A DNA stretch of 64,000 nt, taken from Phytohabitans houttuyneae (GTDB lineage Bacteria > Actinomycetota > Actinomycetes > Mycobacteriales > Micromonosporaceae). The notes beneath the pieces were generated by a model. The model was not told the origin of the DNA. It saw only the letters and a list, made by a program, of their open reading frames with translations, and searched no databases. Positions within the stretch are counted from its first letter, which is position 1. Each line of letters begins with the position of its first letter. The stretch spans positions 4,331,001 to 4,395,000 of the forward strand of contig NZ_BLPF01000001.1 of the NCBI RefSeq assembly GCF_011764425.1, written 5' to 3'. Both the position numbers and the translations under genes were made by a program. Shown one piece after another: positions 1 through 8,054 of this stretch.

Positions 1-638
1 GCCGGCCTTGACAAAGCGGGCGTCAGTGGAGCTTTCCGGCGCCGGGCTTGCGTCACCCGAAGGGTCTGCCTGCCCGCTGGGGTCGGCGGACGCGGACGAG
101 CTGGGCAGCGCAGTGCCCGGGTCGCCGTCGGATCCGCCCAGCTTGATCACGGCCGCCGCGCCGCCGGCAACCACCAGCAGCGCGAGCGCCACGATCACGA
201 AGATCAGCGCCCGGTTGCCCTTCTTGCGCGGCGGCGGTGGCACCGGCTGGCCCCACACCGGCTCGGTCGCGGGCGGCGGGTAGCCCCCGGCTGCTCGTAC
301 TGCCTGGTGGACGGGTAGCCGGGGCCCTGGTCGTAACCCGGACCCTGGTCGTAGCCACCGCCCTGCTGGTAGCCGCCGCCACCCTGCTGGTAACCGCCCT
401 GGTCGTATCCGCCGCGGTCATATCCCCCGCGGTCGTAGCCGCCGCCCTGGTCGTACCCCGGGTAGCCACCCGGCGACGTGGGACCGGCAGGTGGCGTCGA
501 CGAGGGCGTGCCTCCCCATGGGTCCGGCTGTCCGCCCCAAGGGTCGGACGGCTGCCCGTACGGCTCCTGCGGCTGATGCGGCTGCTGCCTCCCCCAGGGC
601 TCCTGTGGCGGGCCGGAGTAAGACCCGTAGTTCGACAT
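1..638 (-). CDS. Gly/Tyr/Gln-rich single-pass membrane protein (partial, frame broken)
   Basis: The gene runs off the left edge, so its C-terminus is missing. From the ATG at 638 it encodes a hydrophilic N-terminal half rich in Pro, Gly, Tyr and Gln (starts MSNYGSYSGPPQEPWG, then GYDQGG/GYQQGG repeats). After a frame break at the C5 run 284-288 the other frame continues sensibly: TEPVWGQPVPPPPRKKG, a hydrophobic membrane span (ALIFVIVALALLVVAGG) and a Ser/Pro/Asp-rich external linker ending at the window edge. One extra base in that run would join the halves. This is a common actinobacterial design: low-complexity cytoplasmic tail, one span, extracellular domain. Function unknown; the missing C-terminal domain would decide it. 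Confidence 0.7.
318..466 (-). repeat. In-gene tandem repeats encoding GYDQGG/GYQQGG units
   Basis: Short imperfect tandem repeats of about 15-24 bases encode Gly-Tyr-Asp/Gln-Gln-Gly-Gly units. They form a low-complexity tail and are prone to length variation and misassembly. Confidence 0.7.
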
Positions 639-737
639 GTGAACAGCCCTCCCGACACTGCGATGCTCCCGGTCACCGTAGCGTGGTGACCCCCTGGCCA
701 TACCTCCCGGAAGCGCGCCAATCTCCAGCGCATCCGA

Positions 738-3700
738 TCACAGGAGGCGCAGCTGGCGGTCTTTCGGACGTCGTGGACCGGAGTCGCCGAGACGATCGAA
801 GAGGCCGCCGTCGATCGCGTCCAGAAACGGGGTCGGCCGGGCCTCGCGCTCGGTGCCGAAGCGGGTGCGGCGGGAGGCGTGGCTGATGTACAGCCGGTCC
901 TGCGCCCGGGTGACGCCGACGAAGAAGAGGCGGCGCTCCTCGGCCAGCTCCTCGTCCGTCGCCGGCTTGCCCGGAAGCCGCATCGGCAGCAGCCCGTCCT
1001 CGCAGCCGACCAGGAAGACGACCGGAAACTCAAGGCCCTTCGCGGCGTGCAGCGTGAGCAGCGTGACCGCCTCGGCACGCGGGTCGAGCGCGTCCACCTC
1101 CGCGCCGGTGGCCAGCTGCGACAGGAAAAGCTCAAGGTCGTCGCCGCACCGCTGAGCGAGCGGGGTGAGCACCTCGACGGCCGCCCAGATGTCCTCCGGC
1201 GTGTTGGCCGCGGGCGCGTCGAGCGTTGGCGCGGTGAAGCGCTGGGCCAGAACCTGGCCGGCCAGCCGCACCCGGGCGGCGATCGAACCGCCCAGCCCAC
1301 CGGCGTGACGCAGCTCACGCGCGATGGCGCCGACGCCTGCCCGGTCGCGCAGCCGGTTGTGCGAGCGCTTCTGTACCGGGATGCCGGCGCGGGAGAGCGC
1401 CTCGATGACCGGCGCGGCCTGCGCGTCAGTGCGGTACAGGACGGCGATGTCGGAGAACCCGATCGTGGAGGCGCGACCGTCGATCCGCCCCGAGTCGAGC
1501 GAGCGGTGCGAGACGCCGCCGACCAGCTCGTCGACGGTGCGGCGGACGAAGTCGGCCTCGTCGCCGGCAGATCCCGCCGGGAAGAGGCCGATCAGCGGTG
1601 CCTCGGGGTCGAGCCGGGCGGGGTCCAGCCGCCGCCCGCTGACCAGGGTGGTCGGCGCGATCGCCTGCACCGCCGCCGCGACGATGGGCGCCGCCGAGCG
1701 GTAGTTGCGGGTCAGCCGCACCAGCCGGGCGTCGATGAAGTCCTGGGAGAAGCGCAGGAAGTAGGTGACGTCGGCGCCACGGAACGAGTAGATCGCCTGG
1801 TCGGGGTCGCCGATCGCGCAGAGGTTGCCGTCGGCGGGGCTGAGCAGCCGGAGCAGCTCGTACTGGGTCGCGTCGACGTCCTGGTACTCGTCCACGAAGA
1901 TCCAGCGCCACCGCGTGCGGTACGTCTCGACAAGCTCGGGGTCGTCGCGCAGCAGGGCCACCGGCAGCTCGACAAGCTCGTCGAGGTCGACGAGGTTTTG
2001 CTGGCGGAGCACCTTGACGTACGCGTCGTGGTCGTCGCCGGCCTCGGCCCGCGCCTCCGCCCGCTGGGCGTCGTCGGCCACCCCGAACCCGTCGGCGAGC
2101 CCGGCCGCCTCGGCGTGGTCGCGCAGGATCGCGAGGCCCAGCGAGTGGAAGGTGGCGACCGTGACGTCCTCGGCGACCGGACCGAGCAGCCCGTCGAGCC
2201 GCTCCCGCAGCTCCTCGGCCGCCCGCCGGGTGAACGTGATCGCCAGGCACTGCTCGGGATAGACGTTCAGCTCGGCGCAGAGGTACGCGATGCGGTGCGT
2301 CAGCGTGCGGGTCTTGCCGGTGCCCGGCCCGGCCACGATGAGCAGCGGCCCGCCGGGTGCGGAGGCGGCCACCCGCTGCAGCGCGTCGAGCCGGTCGAGC
2401 AGGCCGGTGCCGACCTCCTCCATGCCGGAGAGCATCGGCTCGAAGGGCTCGTGCGGCGACGCGGGCTGGGCGATGGGAGGCAGCTCCGCCTTCGGCGCGC
2501 GGCGCCGCTCCGGTGCCCTCGCCTGCTCGGCTTTGCGGCGGGGTGCCGGCTCGGCGGGGCGGCGCTGTGCGGGCACGGGCACGTCGAAGAGCGCGTCCGG
2601 CTGGTGGCCGTGACCCGCGCGGGGCAGCTCGTCCGGCTGGAAGATGGTGATCACGCCGTACTCGCCGTCGTATCCCGGCACGCGCCGCACCTGGCCCCGG
2701 CGCAGCCGCCCGATGGCCTCGGCCAGCAGCTCGCCGCCGGCCTGCCCGACGTCGGCCAGCGGCGTTTCGGTGAGGATGCGCAGCTCCGGGCCGAGCGCCG
2801 CGACGAGCGTGTTGACCTGCCCGTCGACGGTCTTGGAGCGCGGGCCAACCCCGTGGATCTCGCCGACGATCTGCGGCAGCGAGAGCAGATGGGTGACCTC
2901 CTTGGCACCGGGACGCGCCTCGGTGCGGTCGGCGAGGTCTTCCACCCGGCTGAGCACGCCCACGGTCAGCGGCTTTCCGCACTCCGGGCAGAGGCCGCCG
3001 GCCGCCCGGGTGCGATCAGGTTGCCAGTTGACGCCACAGGCGCGGTGGCCGTCAGCGTGGTACTTGCCCTCTTCCGGGAAGAACTCGATCGTGCCGTGCA
3101 GCCCGTCTCCGGTGCGCAGCGCCTCGCGGATGCCGAAGTAGTCACGCTCCGCGGTCAGTACCGTCGCCTCGCGGGCGAGCGCCGGCGGCGAGTGGGCGTC
3201 GGAGTTGGAGACAAGCTGGTAGCGGTCGAGGCTGGAGACCCGCCAGTTCATCTCCGGGTCGGAGGAGAGCCCGGTCTCCACCGCGAAGATGTGGTCGGCC
3301 AGGTCGGCGTAGCAGTCGGCGATCGCGTCGAAGCCCGACTTCGAGCCGAGCGCGGAAAACCACGGCGTCCAGATGTGCGCCGGGACCAGGTACCCGTCGG
3401 GGCTCGCCTCCAGCGTGATCTCCAGCAGGTCACGCGAGTCGAGGCCGAGGATCGGGCGGCCGTCGGCGCCCAGGTTGCCGATCCGCCCGAGTGCGGTGTT
3501 GAAGCGGGTCACCGAGTCGAGGTCGGGCAGGTAGATGAGGTGGTGCACCTTTCGCGTGCGGTCGTCGCGCTTGTAGATCGTCGAGATCTCCACGCTCAGC
3601 ATGAAGCGCACGGGGTCGGCCTCGGCCGCGCTGGCCAGCCGGGGCGGCAGCCGGCGGGCGATGTCACGCTCCGTCTCAGGGCTGAGCCGGTAGAGGCCCG

Positions 3701-3941
3701 GCTCGGCGGGGTGCAGCGTCTCGCGCAGGTGGTCGTGCCAGGCGGGGTGGGTGAAGTCGCCGGTGCCGAGCACGCTGACGCCCTTGCGCCGCGCCCACCA
3801 GGCCAGATTCGGAAGGTTCAGGTCGCGGCTGCAGGCGCGGGAGTACTTCGAGTGGATGTGCAGGTCAACGACGTACGGATTGCTGCCGGTCGAGCTGCCC
3901 TGAGGTGCAACGCTGAACGGAGGCACGCCGCATAGTGCCAT
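738..3941 (-). CDS. EndoQ-like PHP nuclease fused to UvrD-family helicase
   Basis: Predicted DNA-repair fusion of 1067 residues. Residues about 22-290 form a PHP-type metal-dependent phosphoesterase (VDLHIHSKYS, with the HxH pair H28/H30, and GTGDFTHP). Next comes a cysteine cluster (CGVNW...CPECGK, about 300-325) and a helical region, the order seen in DNA endonuclease Q, which nicks 5' of deaminated bases. A linker rich in Pro/Ala/Arg leads to an SF1 helicase from about 520: Walker A GPGTGKT near 535, DEYQD near 683, DPDQAIYSFRGAD, HAAKGLEFP near 965 and FVGVTRAQDRLYI near 1008. The ATG at 3941 is chosen because PHP homology begins shortly after it; no clear ribosome site is visible. The family match is from motifs; coupling nicking to unwinding is inference. 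It is followed at a distance by the upstream-truncated membrane protein, with no evident operon. Confidence 0.85.
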   Translation of the reverse strand: MALCGVPPFSVAPQGSSTGSNPYVVDLHIHSKYSRACSRDLNLPNLAWWARRKGVSVLGTGDFTHPAWHDHLRETLHPAEPGLYRLSPETERDIARRLPPRLASAAEADPVRFMLSVEISTIYKRDDRTRKVHHLIYLPDLDSVTRFNTALGRIGNLGADGRPILGLDSRDLLEITLEASPDGYLVPAHIWTPWFSALGSKSGFDAIADCYADLADHIFAVETGLSSDPEMNWRVSSLDRYQLVSNSDAHSPPALAREATVLTAERDYFGIREALRTGDGLHGTIEFFPEEGKYHADGHRACGVNWQPDRTRAAGGLCPECGKPLTVGVLSRVEDLADRTEARPGAKEVTHLLSLPQIVGEIHGVGPRSKTVDGQVNTLVAALGPELRILTETPLADVGQAGGELLAEAIGRLRRGQVRRVPGYDGEYGVITIFQPDELPRAGHGHQPDALFDVPVPAQRRPAEPAPRRKAEQARAPERRRAPKAELPPIAQPASPHEPFEPMLSGMEEVGTGLLDRLDALQRVAASAPGGPLLIVAGPGTGKTRTLTHRIAYLCAELNVYPEQCLAITFTRRAAEELRERLDGLLGPVAEDVTVATFHSLGLAILRDHAEAAGLADGFGVADDAQRAEARAEAGDDHDAYVKVLRQQNLVDLDELVELPVALLRDDPELVETYRTRWRWIFVDEYQDVDATQYELLRLLSPADGNLCAIGDPDQAIYSFRGADVTYFLRFSQDFIDARLVRLTRNYRSAAPIVAAAVQAIAPTTLVSGRRLDPARLDPEAPLIGLFPAGSAGDEADFVRRTVDELVGGVSHRSLDSGRIDGRASTIGFSDIAVLYRTDAQAAPVIEALSRAGIPVQKRSHNRLRDRAGVGAIARELRHAGGLGGSIAARVRLAGQVLAQRFTAPTLDAPAANTPEDIWAAVEVLTPLAQRCGDDLELFLSQLATGAEVDALDPRAEAVTLLTLHAAKGLEFPVVFLVGCEDGLLPMRLPGKPATDEELAEERRLFFVGVTRAQDRLYISHASRRTRFGTEREARPTPFLDAIDGGLFDRLGDSGPRRPKDRQLRLL

Positions 3942-3985
3942 GCCCGCATCACTTGGCGCGCGTTGCCACGCGCGCGTGACGCCCA

Positions 3986-5209
3986 CTACTGGCTGTTCAG
4001 CTCGACAAGGGTGACCTGTGGTGGTGCCCCGACGCGGACCGGCGGACCCCAGAAGCCGGCGCCGTTCGTCACGTACACCTTCGTGCCGTCGACCGTGCCG
4101 AGGCCCGAGACGATCGGCTGCTCCAGGCGGACGAGGAGGCTCCACGGGACCATCTGGCCGCCGTGGGTGTGCCCGGAGAGCTGGAGGTCGACGCCGTGCT
4201 TGGCGGCGTCGTGCGCCTGCACCGGCTGGTGCGCGAGCAGCACCACCGGCCGGCTGGTGTCCCGGCCGTCGAACGTCTTGGCGAAGTCGGGCCCGTCGTC
4301 GTACTCCTCGCCGGCGATGTCGTTGACGCCCGCGAGGTCGAGGCCGTCGATCTCCAGCCGCTCGTTGCGCAGCGGGCGGAGGCCGAGCCGGGCCACCTCG
4401 TCCACCCACTGCTGGTAGCCCGAGAAGTACTCGTGGTTGCCGGTCACGAAGTACGCGCCGCGGCGGGAGCGGAGGCGTTCGAGCGGGGCGGCGGCCGCGC
4501 CGAGCTCCTCGACGCTGCCGTCGACCATGTCGCCGACGACCGCCACGAGGTCAGCGTCCATCTCGTTGATCATGTTGACGATCCGCTCGGTGTGGCTGCG
4601 GCCGCGCAGCGGGCCGAGGTGGATGTCGGAGACCAGCGCGATGCGCATCCCCTCCATCGAGCGCGGCAGCTTGGCGAGCGGGATCGTGACCCGGTCGAGC
4701 TGGGGCGGGCCGAGGGCGCTGCGGATCCCGTACCCGGAGATGCTCGCGGCGGTGAGCCCGGCGAAGATGGCCGCTCCGCGGGCGAGGAGCAGGCGGCGGT
4801 CCGGGTTGTGGCCGGGCGGCGTTTCGGCCGGCGGCGCCTCCGGTGGCGGACCGCCGGCGCCGACCAGCGCGGGCTCGGGTGCCTGGGCGACGACCGCGGC
4901 GGCGGCCTTGCGCTGCCGGCGCAGCCAGAGCTTGGCGACCAGCATCGGGATCTCGAGCACGACCAGCACGACGATCAGGTAGAACATGACCGCCAGCCAG
5001 AGGTAGCCCGGCCAGGCCAGCCACCACTGGCCCGCACGGGTGCCGATCAGCGTCGCGGGCACGAGCACGCCCAGCGCGATCGCGGCCACGCCGCCGGCCC
5101 GCCGCCAAGGGCCGGGGCGGGTGGTGTCGCGGACCAGGCGCTTCCACAGGTACAGGTGGATCAGCCCGATCACGGCGAACGCGAACACCACGAACACGAT
5201 CACACCCAC
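3986..5209 (-). CDS. Membrane-anchored metallophosphoesterase (YkuE-like)
   Basis: A 407-residue calcineurin-like phosphoesterase. The N-terminal 115 residues carry three hydrophobic spans, and another lies near 150-170, so the enzyme is tethered to the membrane. Metal-binding motifs are intact: SDIHLG near 195, GDMVDG near 226, GNHE near 256 and LSGHTHGGQ near 345. Members of this family act on membrane lipids or nucleotides; the substrate here is unknown. The GTG start at 5209 lies seven bases after the moaD stop, so it is probably co-transcribed behind moaA-moaD, although no functional link to molybdopterin is known. The family call is firm, the substrate is not. Confidence 0.9.
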   Translation of the reverse strand: MGVIVFVVFAFAVIGLIHLYLWKRLVRDTTRPGPWRRAGGVAAIALGVLVPATLIGTRAGQWWLAWPGYLWLAVMFYLIVVLVVLEIPMLVAKLWLRRQRKAAAAVVAQAPEPALVGAGGPPPEAPPAETPPGHNPDRRLLLARGAAIFAGLTAASISGYGIRSALGPPQLDRVTIPLAKLPRSMEGMRIALVSDIHLGPLRGRSHTERIVNMINEMDADLVAVVGDMVDGSVEELGAAAAPLERLRSRRGAYFVTGNHEYFSGYQQWVDEVARLGLRPLRNERLEIDGLDLAGVNDIAGEEYDDGPDFAKTFDGRDTSRPVVLLAHQPVQAHDAAKHGVDLQLSGHTHGGQMVPWSLLVRLEQPIVSGLGTVDGTKVYVTNGAGFWGPPVRVGAPPQVTLVELNSQ

Positions 5210-5216
5210 GCTCTGC

Positions 5217-5471
5217 TCAGCCTCCGGCGAAAGGGGGAAGGACGTCGACGGTCACCCCGCTGGGCAGGGCGGCCCGGCGATCGTGGCACGCGACGCCGTC
5301 GACAAGGAAGCTGGCCGCCTTGAGCACGGTGCCGAGCCGCTCGCCCCGGCGGGTCGACAGCTCGGTCGCCAGGTCGTCGAGGCAGAGCCCGGCCGGTGCC
5401 AGCTCCTCGTGCACGCCGGCGGCCGCGCGGGCGCCGGCGAAGTACCGCACGGTGATCGAGTCTGCGCTCAA
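5217..5471 (-). CDS. moaD: Molybdopterin synthase sulfur-carrier subunit MoaD
   Basis: An 84-residue ubiquitin-fold protein of the MoaD/ThiS family. It ends in PPFAGG, the Gly-Gly tail that is thiocarboxylated to donate sulfur to precursor Z in molybdopterin synthesis. The usual length is about 80-90 residues. It starts five bases after the moaA stop, so the two are in one operon; MoaA makes the cyclic intermediate that MoaD and MoaE convert. MoaE is not in this window. ThiS is an alternative by fold, but the adjacent moaA favours MoaD. Confidence 0.9.
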   Translation of the reverse strand: MSADSITVRYFAGARAAAGVHEELAPAGLCLDDLATELSTRRGERLGTVLKAASFLVDGVACHDRRAALPSGVTVDVLPPFAGG

Positions 5472-5475
5472 GTCC

Positions 5476-6492
5476 TCACCCGCCGATCGCGGACATCGGG
5501 CGGGTGGGCTGGAGAAACTTCGGGTCGTCGATGCCGTGGCCGGCGCGCTTGGTCAAGGTCGCCGCGCGCCAGCGCCGGGCGATCTCCTCGTCGTCGGCGC
5601 CCTCGCGCAGCGCGCCGCGCAGGTCGGACTCCTCGGTCGCGAAGAGGCAGTTGCGCACCTGGCCGTCGGCGGTCAGCCGGGTGCGGTCGCAGTCGCCGCA
5701 GAACGGCCGGGTCACGCTGCCGATCACGCCGACCTTCGCGGGCGAGCCGTCCGGGGTGGTGTAGCCGTCGACCAGCCAGGTCTCGGCGGGCGCGCCGCCG
5801 CGCTCGGCCGGGTCGGGCAGCAGCGTGAACCTCTCCCGCAGTGCGGCCAGGATCTCCGCGGCGGTGATCATGCGGGCGCGGTCCCAGGCGTGCTGGGCGT
5901 CCAGCGGCATCTGCTCGATGAACCGCAGCTCGTAGCCCTCCGCGAGCGCGAACCGCAGCAGCGCCGGCGCCTCGTCCTCGTTGATGTCCCGCATCAGCAC
6001 TGAATTGATCTTGACAGGCGTGAGGCCGGCGGCCTGCGCGGCGGCGAGGCCGGCGAGCACGTCGGGATGGCGCTTGCGGTGGGTCAGCCGCTCGAACCGC
6101 TCGCCGTCGAGCGTGTCCAGCGAGACGTTGACCCGGTCGAGGCCGGCGTCGCGCAGCGGCCGGGCCAGCTTGTCGAGGCCGATGCCGTTGGTGGTCAGCG
6201 AGATGCGGGGCCGCGGTGCCAACTCGGCGACCGCACCCACGATCTTGGCGAGGCCCGGCCGGATGAGCGGCTCGCCGCCGGTGAACCGCACCTCGTCGAC
6301 CCCGAGCCGCTCCACCGCGACCCGCACCAGGCGGATCACCTCGTCGTCGGTGAGCACGGCCGAGTTGGGCAGCCAGGGCAGGCCCTCGACCGGCATGCAG
6401 TACGTGCAGCGCAGGTTGCACCGGTCGGTGAGCGAGACCCGCAGGTCGGTCGCCACCCTTCCGTACCGGTCGACGAGCCCCGCGGTGGTCAT
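5476..6492 (-). CDS. moaA: GTP 3',8-cyclase MoaA
   Basis: Radical-SAM enzyme catalysing the first step of molybdenum cofactor synthesis, rearranging GTP toward cyclic pyranopterin monophosphate. The 338 residues match the family length. The N-terminal cluster motif is C25-x3-C29-x2-C32 (CNLRCTYC). The second iron-sulfur cluster motif is FCGDCDRTRLTADGQVRNC in the C-terminal part. The protein ends in IGG, the conserved Gly-Gly tail of MoaA. It is first in the moaA-moaD-phosphoesterase run. A TAACGT -10 element six bases before the ATG suggests a leaderless transcript. Confidence 0.96.
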   Translation of the reverse strand: MTTAGLVDRYGRVATDLRVSLTDRCNLRCTYCMPVEGLPWLPNSAVLTDDEVIRLVRVAVERLGVDEVRFTGGEPLIRPGLAKIVGAVAELAPRPRISLTTNGIGLDKLARPLRDAGLDRVNVSLDTLDGERFERLTHRKRHPDVLAGLAAAQAAGLTPVKINSVLMRDINEDEAPALLRFALAEGYELRFIEQMPLDAQHAWDRARMITAAEILAALRERFTLLPDPAERGGAPAETWLVDGYTTPDGSPAKVGVIGSVTRPFCGDCDRTRLTADGQVRNCLFATEESDLRGALREGADDEEIARRWRAATLTKRAGHGIDDPKFLQPTRPMSAIGG

Positions 6493-6498
6493 CTCTTG

Positions 6499-6504
6499 AC
6501 GTTA
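6499..6504 (-). promoter_or_regulatory. Leaderless -10 element of moaA
   Basis: TAACGT sits six bases before the moaA ATG, inside a short inverted repeat (TTGACG / CGTCAA, 6497-6514) that could be an operator. Confidence 0.5.
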
Positions 6505-6509
6505 CCGCG

Positions 6510-7397
6510 TCAAGTGCGCAGCGCGGACTCAGCAGTTGCCCGGACGGCGGATCGGTACGCGCCGCCGAACAGGGCGGTGTGCACGAGCATGAGGTGCAGC
6601 TGGTGCACCGGCACCCTGGCCTGCCAGCCCTCCGCGAGCGGCCAGGCCTCCCGGTACGCGGCGAGCACACGGTCCAGGTGCGGCACACCTCCGAAGAGGG
6701 CGAGCTGGGCGAGGTCCGTCTCGCGGTGGCCGCCGTGTGCCGCGGGGTCGACCAGCCAGGCCCGCCCGTCAGCCGCCCACAGCACGTTGCCGGGCCAGAG
6801 GTCGCCGTGGATGCGGGCGGGCGGCTCGCTGCCGCCGTACCCCTCGATCCGCGCGACCACGTGCTCCACCAGGGCCACGTCGGGCGTGGAGAGCGCGCCG
6901 TTGTCGGTCGACATCCGCAGGTAAGGCAAGAGGCGGCGCTCGGCGAACCAGGCCGACCAAGGGCCGCCCGACGGGGCGTTGTCCGCGGTCAGCGCGCCGA
7001 TGAAGCCCGGCCACCGCGCTCCGAAGGCGTCCGCGCCGGCCCGGTGGGTGGCGGCGAGGTCGCGCCCGAGGCGCTCCGCCGCTTCCGGCGTCGCTTCGCC
7101 GGGCTCCACCCACTCCAGCGCGAGCAGATCGGGCAGCGCGGCGATGACCTCCGGCACGGGCGCTCCGCCGGCATCGCGCAGCCACCGCAGCCCTGCGGCC
7201 TCCGCTTCAAAAAACCCATTTGGTACCGGCTGCGCCGCCCCGCCCCACGACTTGGCGAACAGGGACGCGCCGTCGTCGAGCGTGAGCCGCGAGGCGGTGC
7301 AGATGCTTCCCCCGGGCACCGGCGTCTCCCTGATCCGCTGATGGGTCAGGAATGCGGGGAGATGCTCTGGATGCGCCCGAAGGTACGCGAGGTCCAT
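6510..7397 (-). CDS. Fructosamine kinase family protein
   Basis: A 295-residue aminoglycoside-phosphotransferase-fold kinase. It carries the fructosamine-kinase signature HGDLWPGN (catalytic Asp within it), followed by WLVDPAAHGGHRETDLAQLALFGG, where the Asp-Pro replaces the usual DFG and binds magnesium. The family phosphorylates sugar-amine adducts of glycated proteins or small amines, allowing their repair. The ATG at 7397 is preferred over upstream TTG/GTG codons because GTAAGAG lies about eight bases before it. It is transcribed toward moaA, with its stop 18 bases before that start, and is divergent from the GNAT gene. The family call is firm; the physiological substrate is not known. 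Confidence 0.88.
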   Translation of the reverse strand: MDLAYLRAHPEHLPAFLTHQRIRETPVPGGSICTASRLTLDDGASLFAKSWGGAAQPVPNGFFEAEAAGLRWLRDAGGAPVPEVIAALPDLLALEWVEPGEATPEAAERLGRDLAATHRAGADAFGARWPGFIGALTADNAPSGGPWSAWFAERRLLPYLRMSTDNGALSTPDVALVEHVVARIEGYGGSEPPARIHGDLWPGNVLWAADGRAWLVDPAAHGGHRETDLAQLALFGGVPHLDRVLAAYREAWPLAEGWQARVPVHQLHLMLVHTALFGGAYRSAVRATAESALRT

Positions 7398-7456
7398 GTC
7401 GACCACTCTTACCAAGTGGGTGTCGCCGCGGGCGCAACAGGGGTAAGCATGACTTC

Positions 7457-7963
7457 ATGGCGGTGACGATCCGGTCGTATCGGCCCGGAGACCACAGCGC
7501 CGGCCGGCGCCTGTGGGTCGAGCTGGCCGAGCGGCACCGGGCGCTTTACGACGACCCCGGCTTCGGTGGCGCCGATCCCGGCGCGGCGTTCGAGGAATAC
7601 CTCACCCGGCTGGACCTGTCCGGCATGTGGGTGGCCGACCACGGCGAAGACGGCGTGGTGGGGCTTGTCGGCCTCATCATGAAGGGCCGTGCCGGCGAGG
7701 TGGAGCCGGTGGTGGTGACCGAGGCCCGCCGGGGCGAGGGCATCGGGCGGGCGCTGCTTGGGCACGTCGCCGACGAGGCGCGGCGGCGCGGTCTCACCTA
7801 CCTGACGATCTCCCCCGAGTCGCGCAACGTGGACGCGATCCGCAGCCTGCACGCGGCTGGGTACGACGTGCTTTCCGCGCTCCAGCTGACCCTCGATCTC
7901 GGGCGGCGCGACCAGGGGCGGCGCCAGGACATTGACATTCACGACCTTAGATTTAAGTCCTGA
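7457..7963 (+). CDS. GNAT-family N-acetyltransferase
   Basis: A 168-residue GNAT acyltransferase. The acetyl-CoA loop reads RRGEGIGRALLGH, preceded by the beta-4 strand AGEVEPVVVTEA and followed by LTYLTISPESRNVDAIRSLHAAGYD. Nothing identifies the acceptor. It stands alone, divergent from the fructosamine kinase, and is followed by a DnaA-box palindrome before the next gene. Confidence 0.88.
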   Translation: MAVTIRSYRPGDHSAGRRLWVELAERHRALYDDPGFGGADPGAAFEEYLTRLDLSGMWVADHGEDGVVGLVGLIMKGRAGEVEPVVVTEARRGEGIGRALLGHVADEARRRGLTYLTISPESRNVDAIRSLHAAGYDVLSALQLTLDLGRRDQGRRQDIDIHDLRFKS

Positions 7964-7984
7964 GGTGCGCGACTACTGAGCGTG

Positions 7985-8014
7985 CCTGTGGATAACCCGG
8001 GTGTCATCCACAGG
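7985..8014. repeat. Inverted repeat containing a consensus DnaA box
   Basis: Nine-base arms CCTGTGGAT and ATCCACAGG flank a 12-base centre. The left part contains TGTGGATAA (7987-7995), the exact complement of the DnaA box TTATCCACA. The right arm gives a near match. It lies about 40 bases upstream of the DUF4192 start and could be a DnaA site, an operator or a hairpin. Confidence 0.55.
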
Positions 8015-8054
8015 GTCTTCTGATCTCGTCCGGTCGGGGGCCAGGCTGCCCCGC

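Noticed and set aside
879-3935. Long open frame of over 1000 codons on the + strand opposite the helicase
   Set aside because: It is the antisense shadow of the EndoQ-UvrD gene: composition is Gly/Arg/Val-rich without domain motifs, and the minus strand carries complete conserved motifs.
3942-4409. N-terminal extension of the EndoQ-UvrD protein on the minus strand
   Set aside because: The added part is Arg/Pro/Gly shadow sequence overlapping the metallophosphoesterase gene; conserved sequence starts just after 3941.
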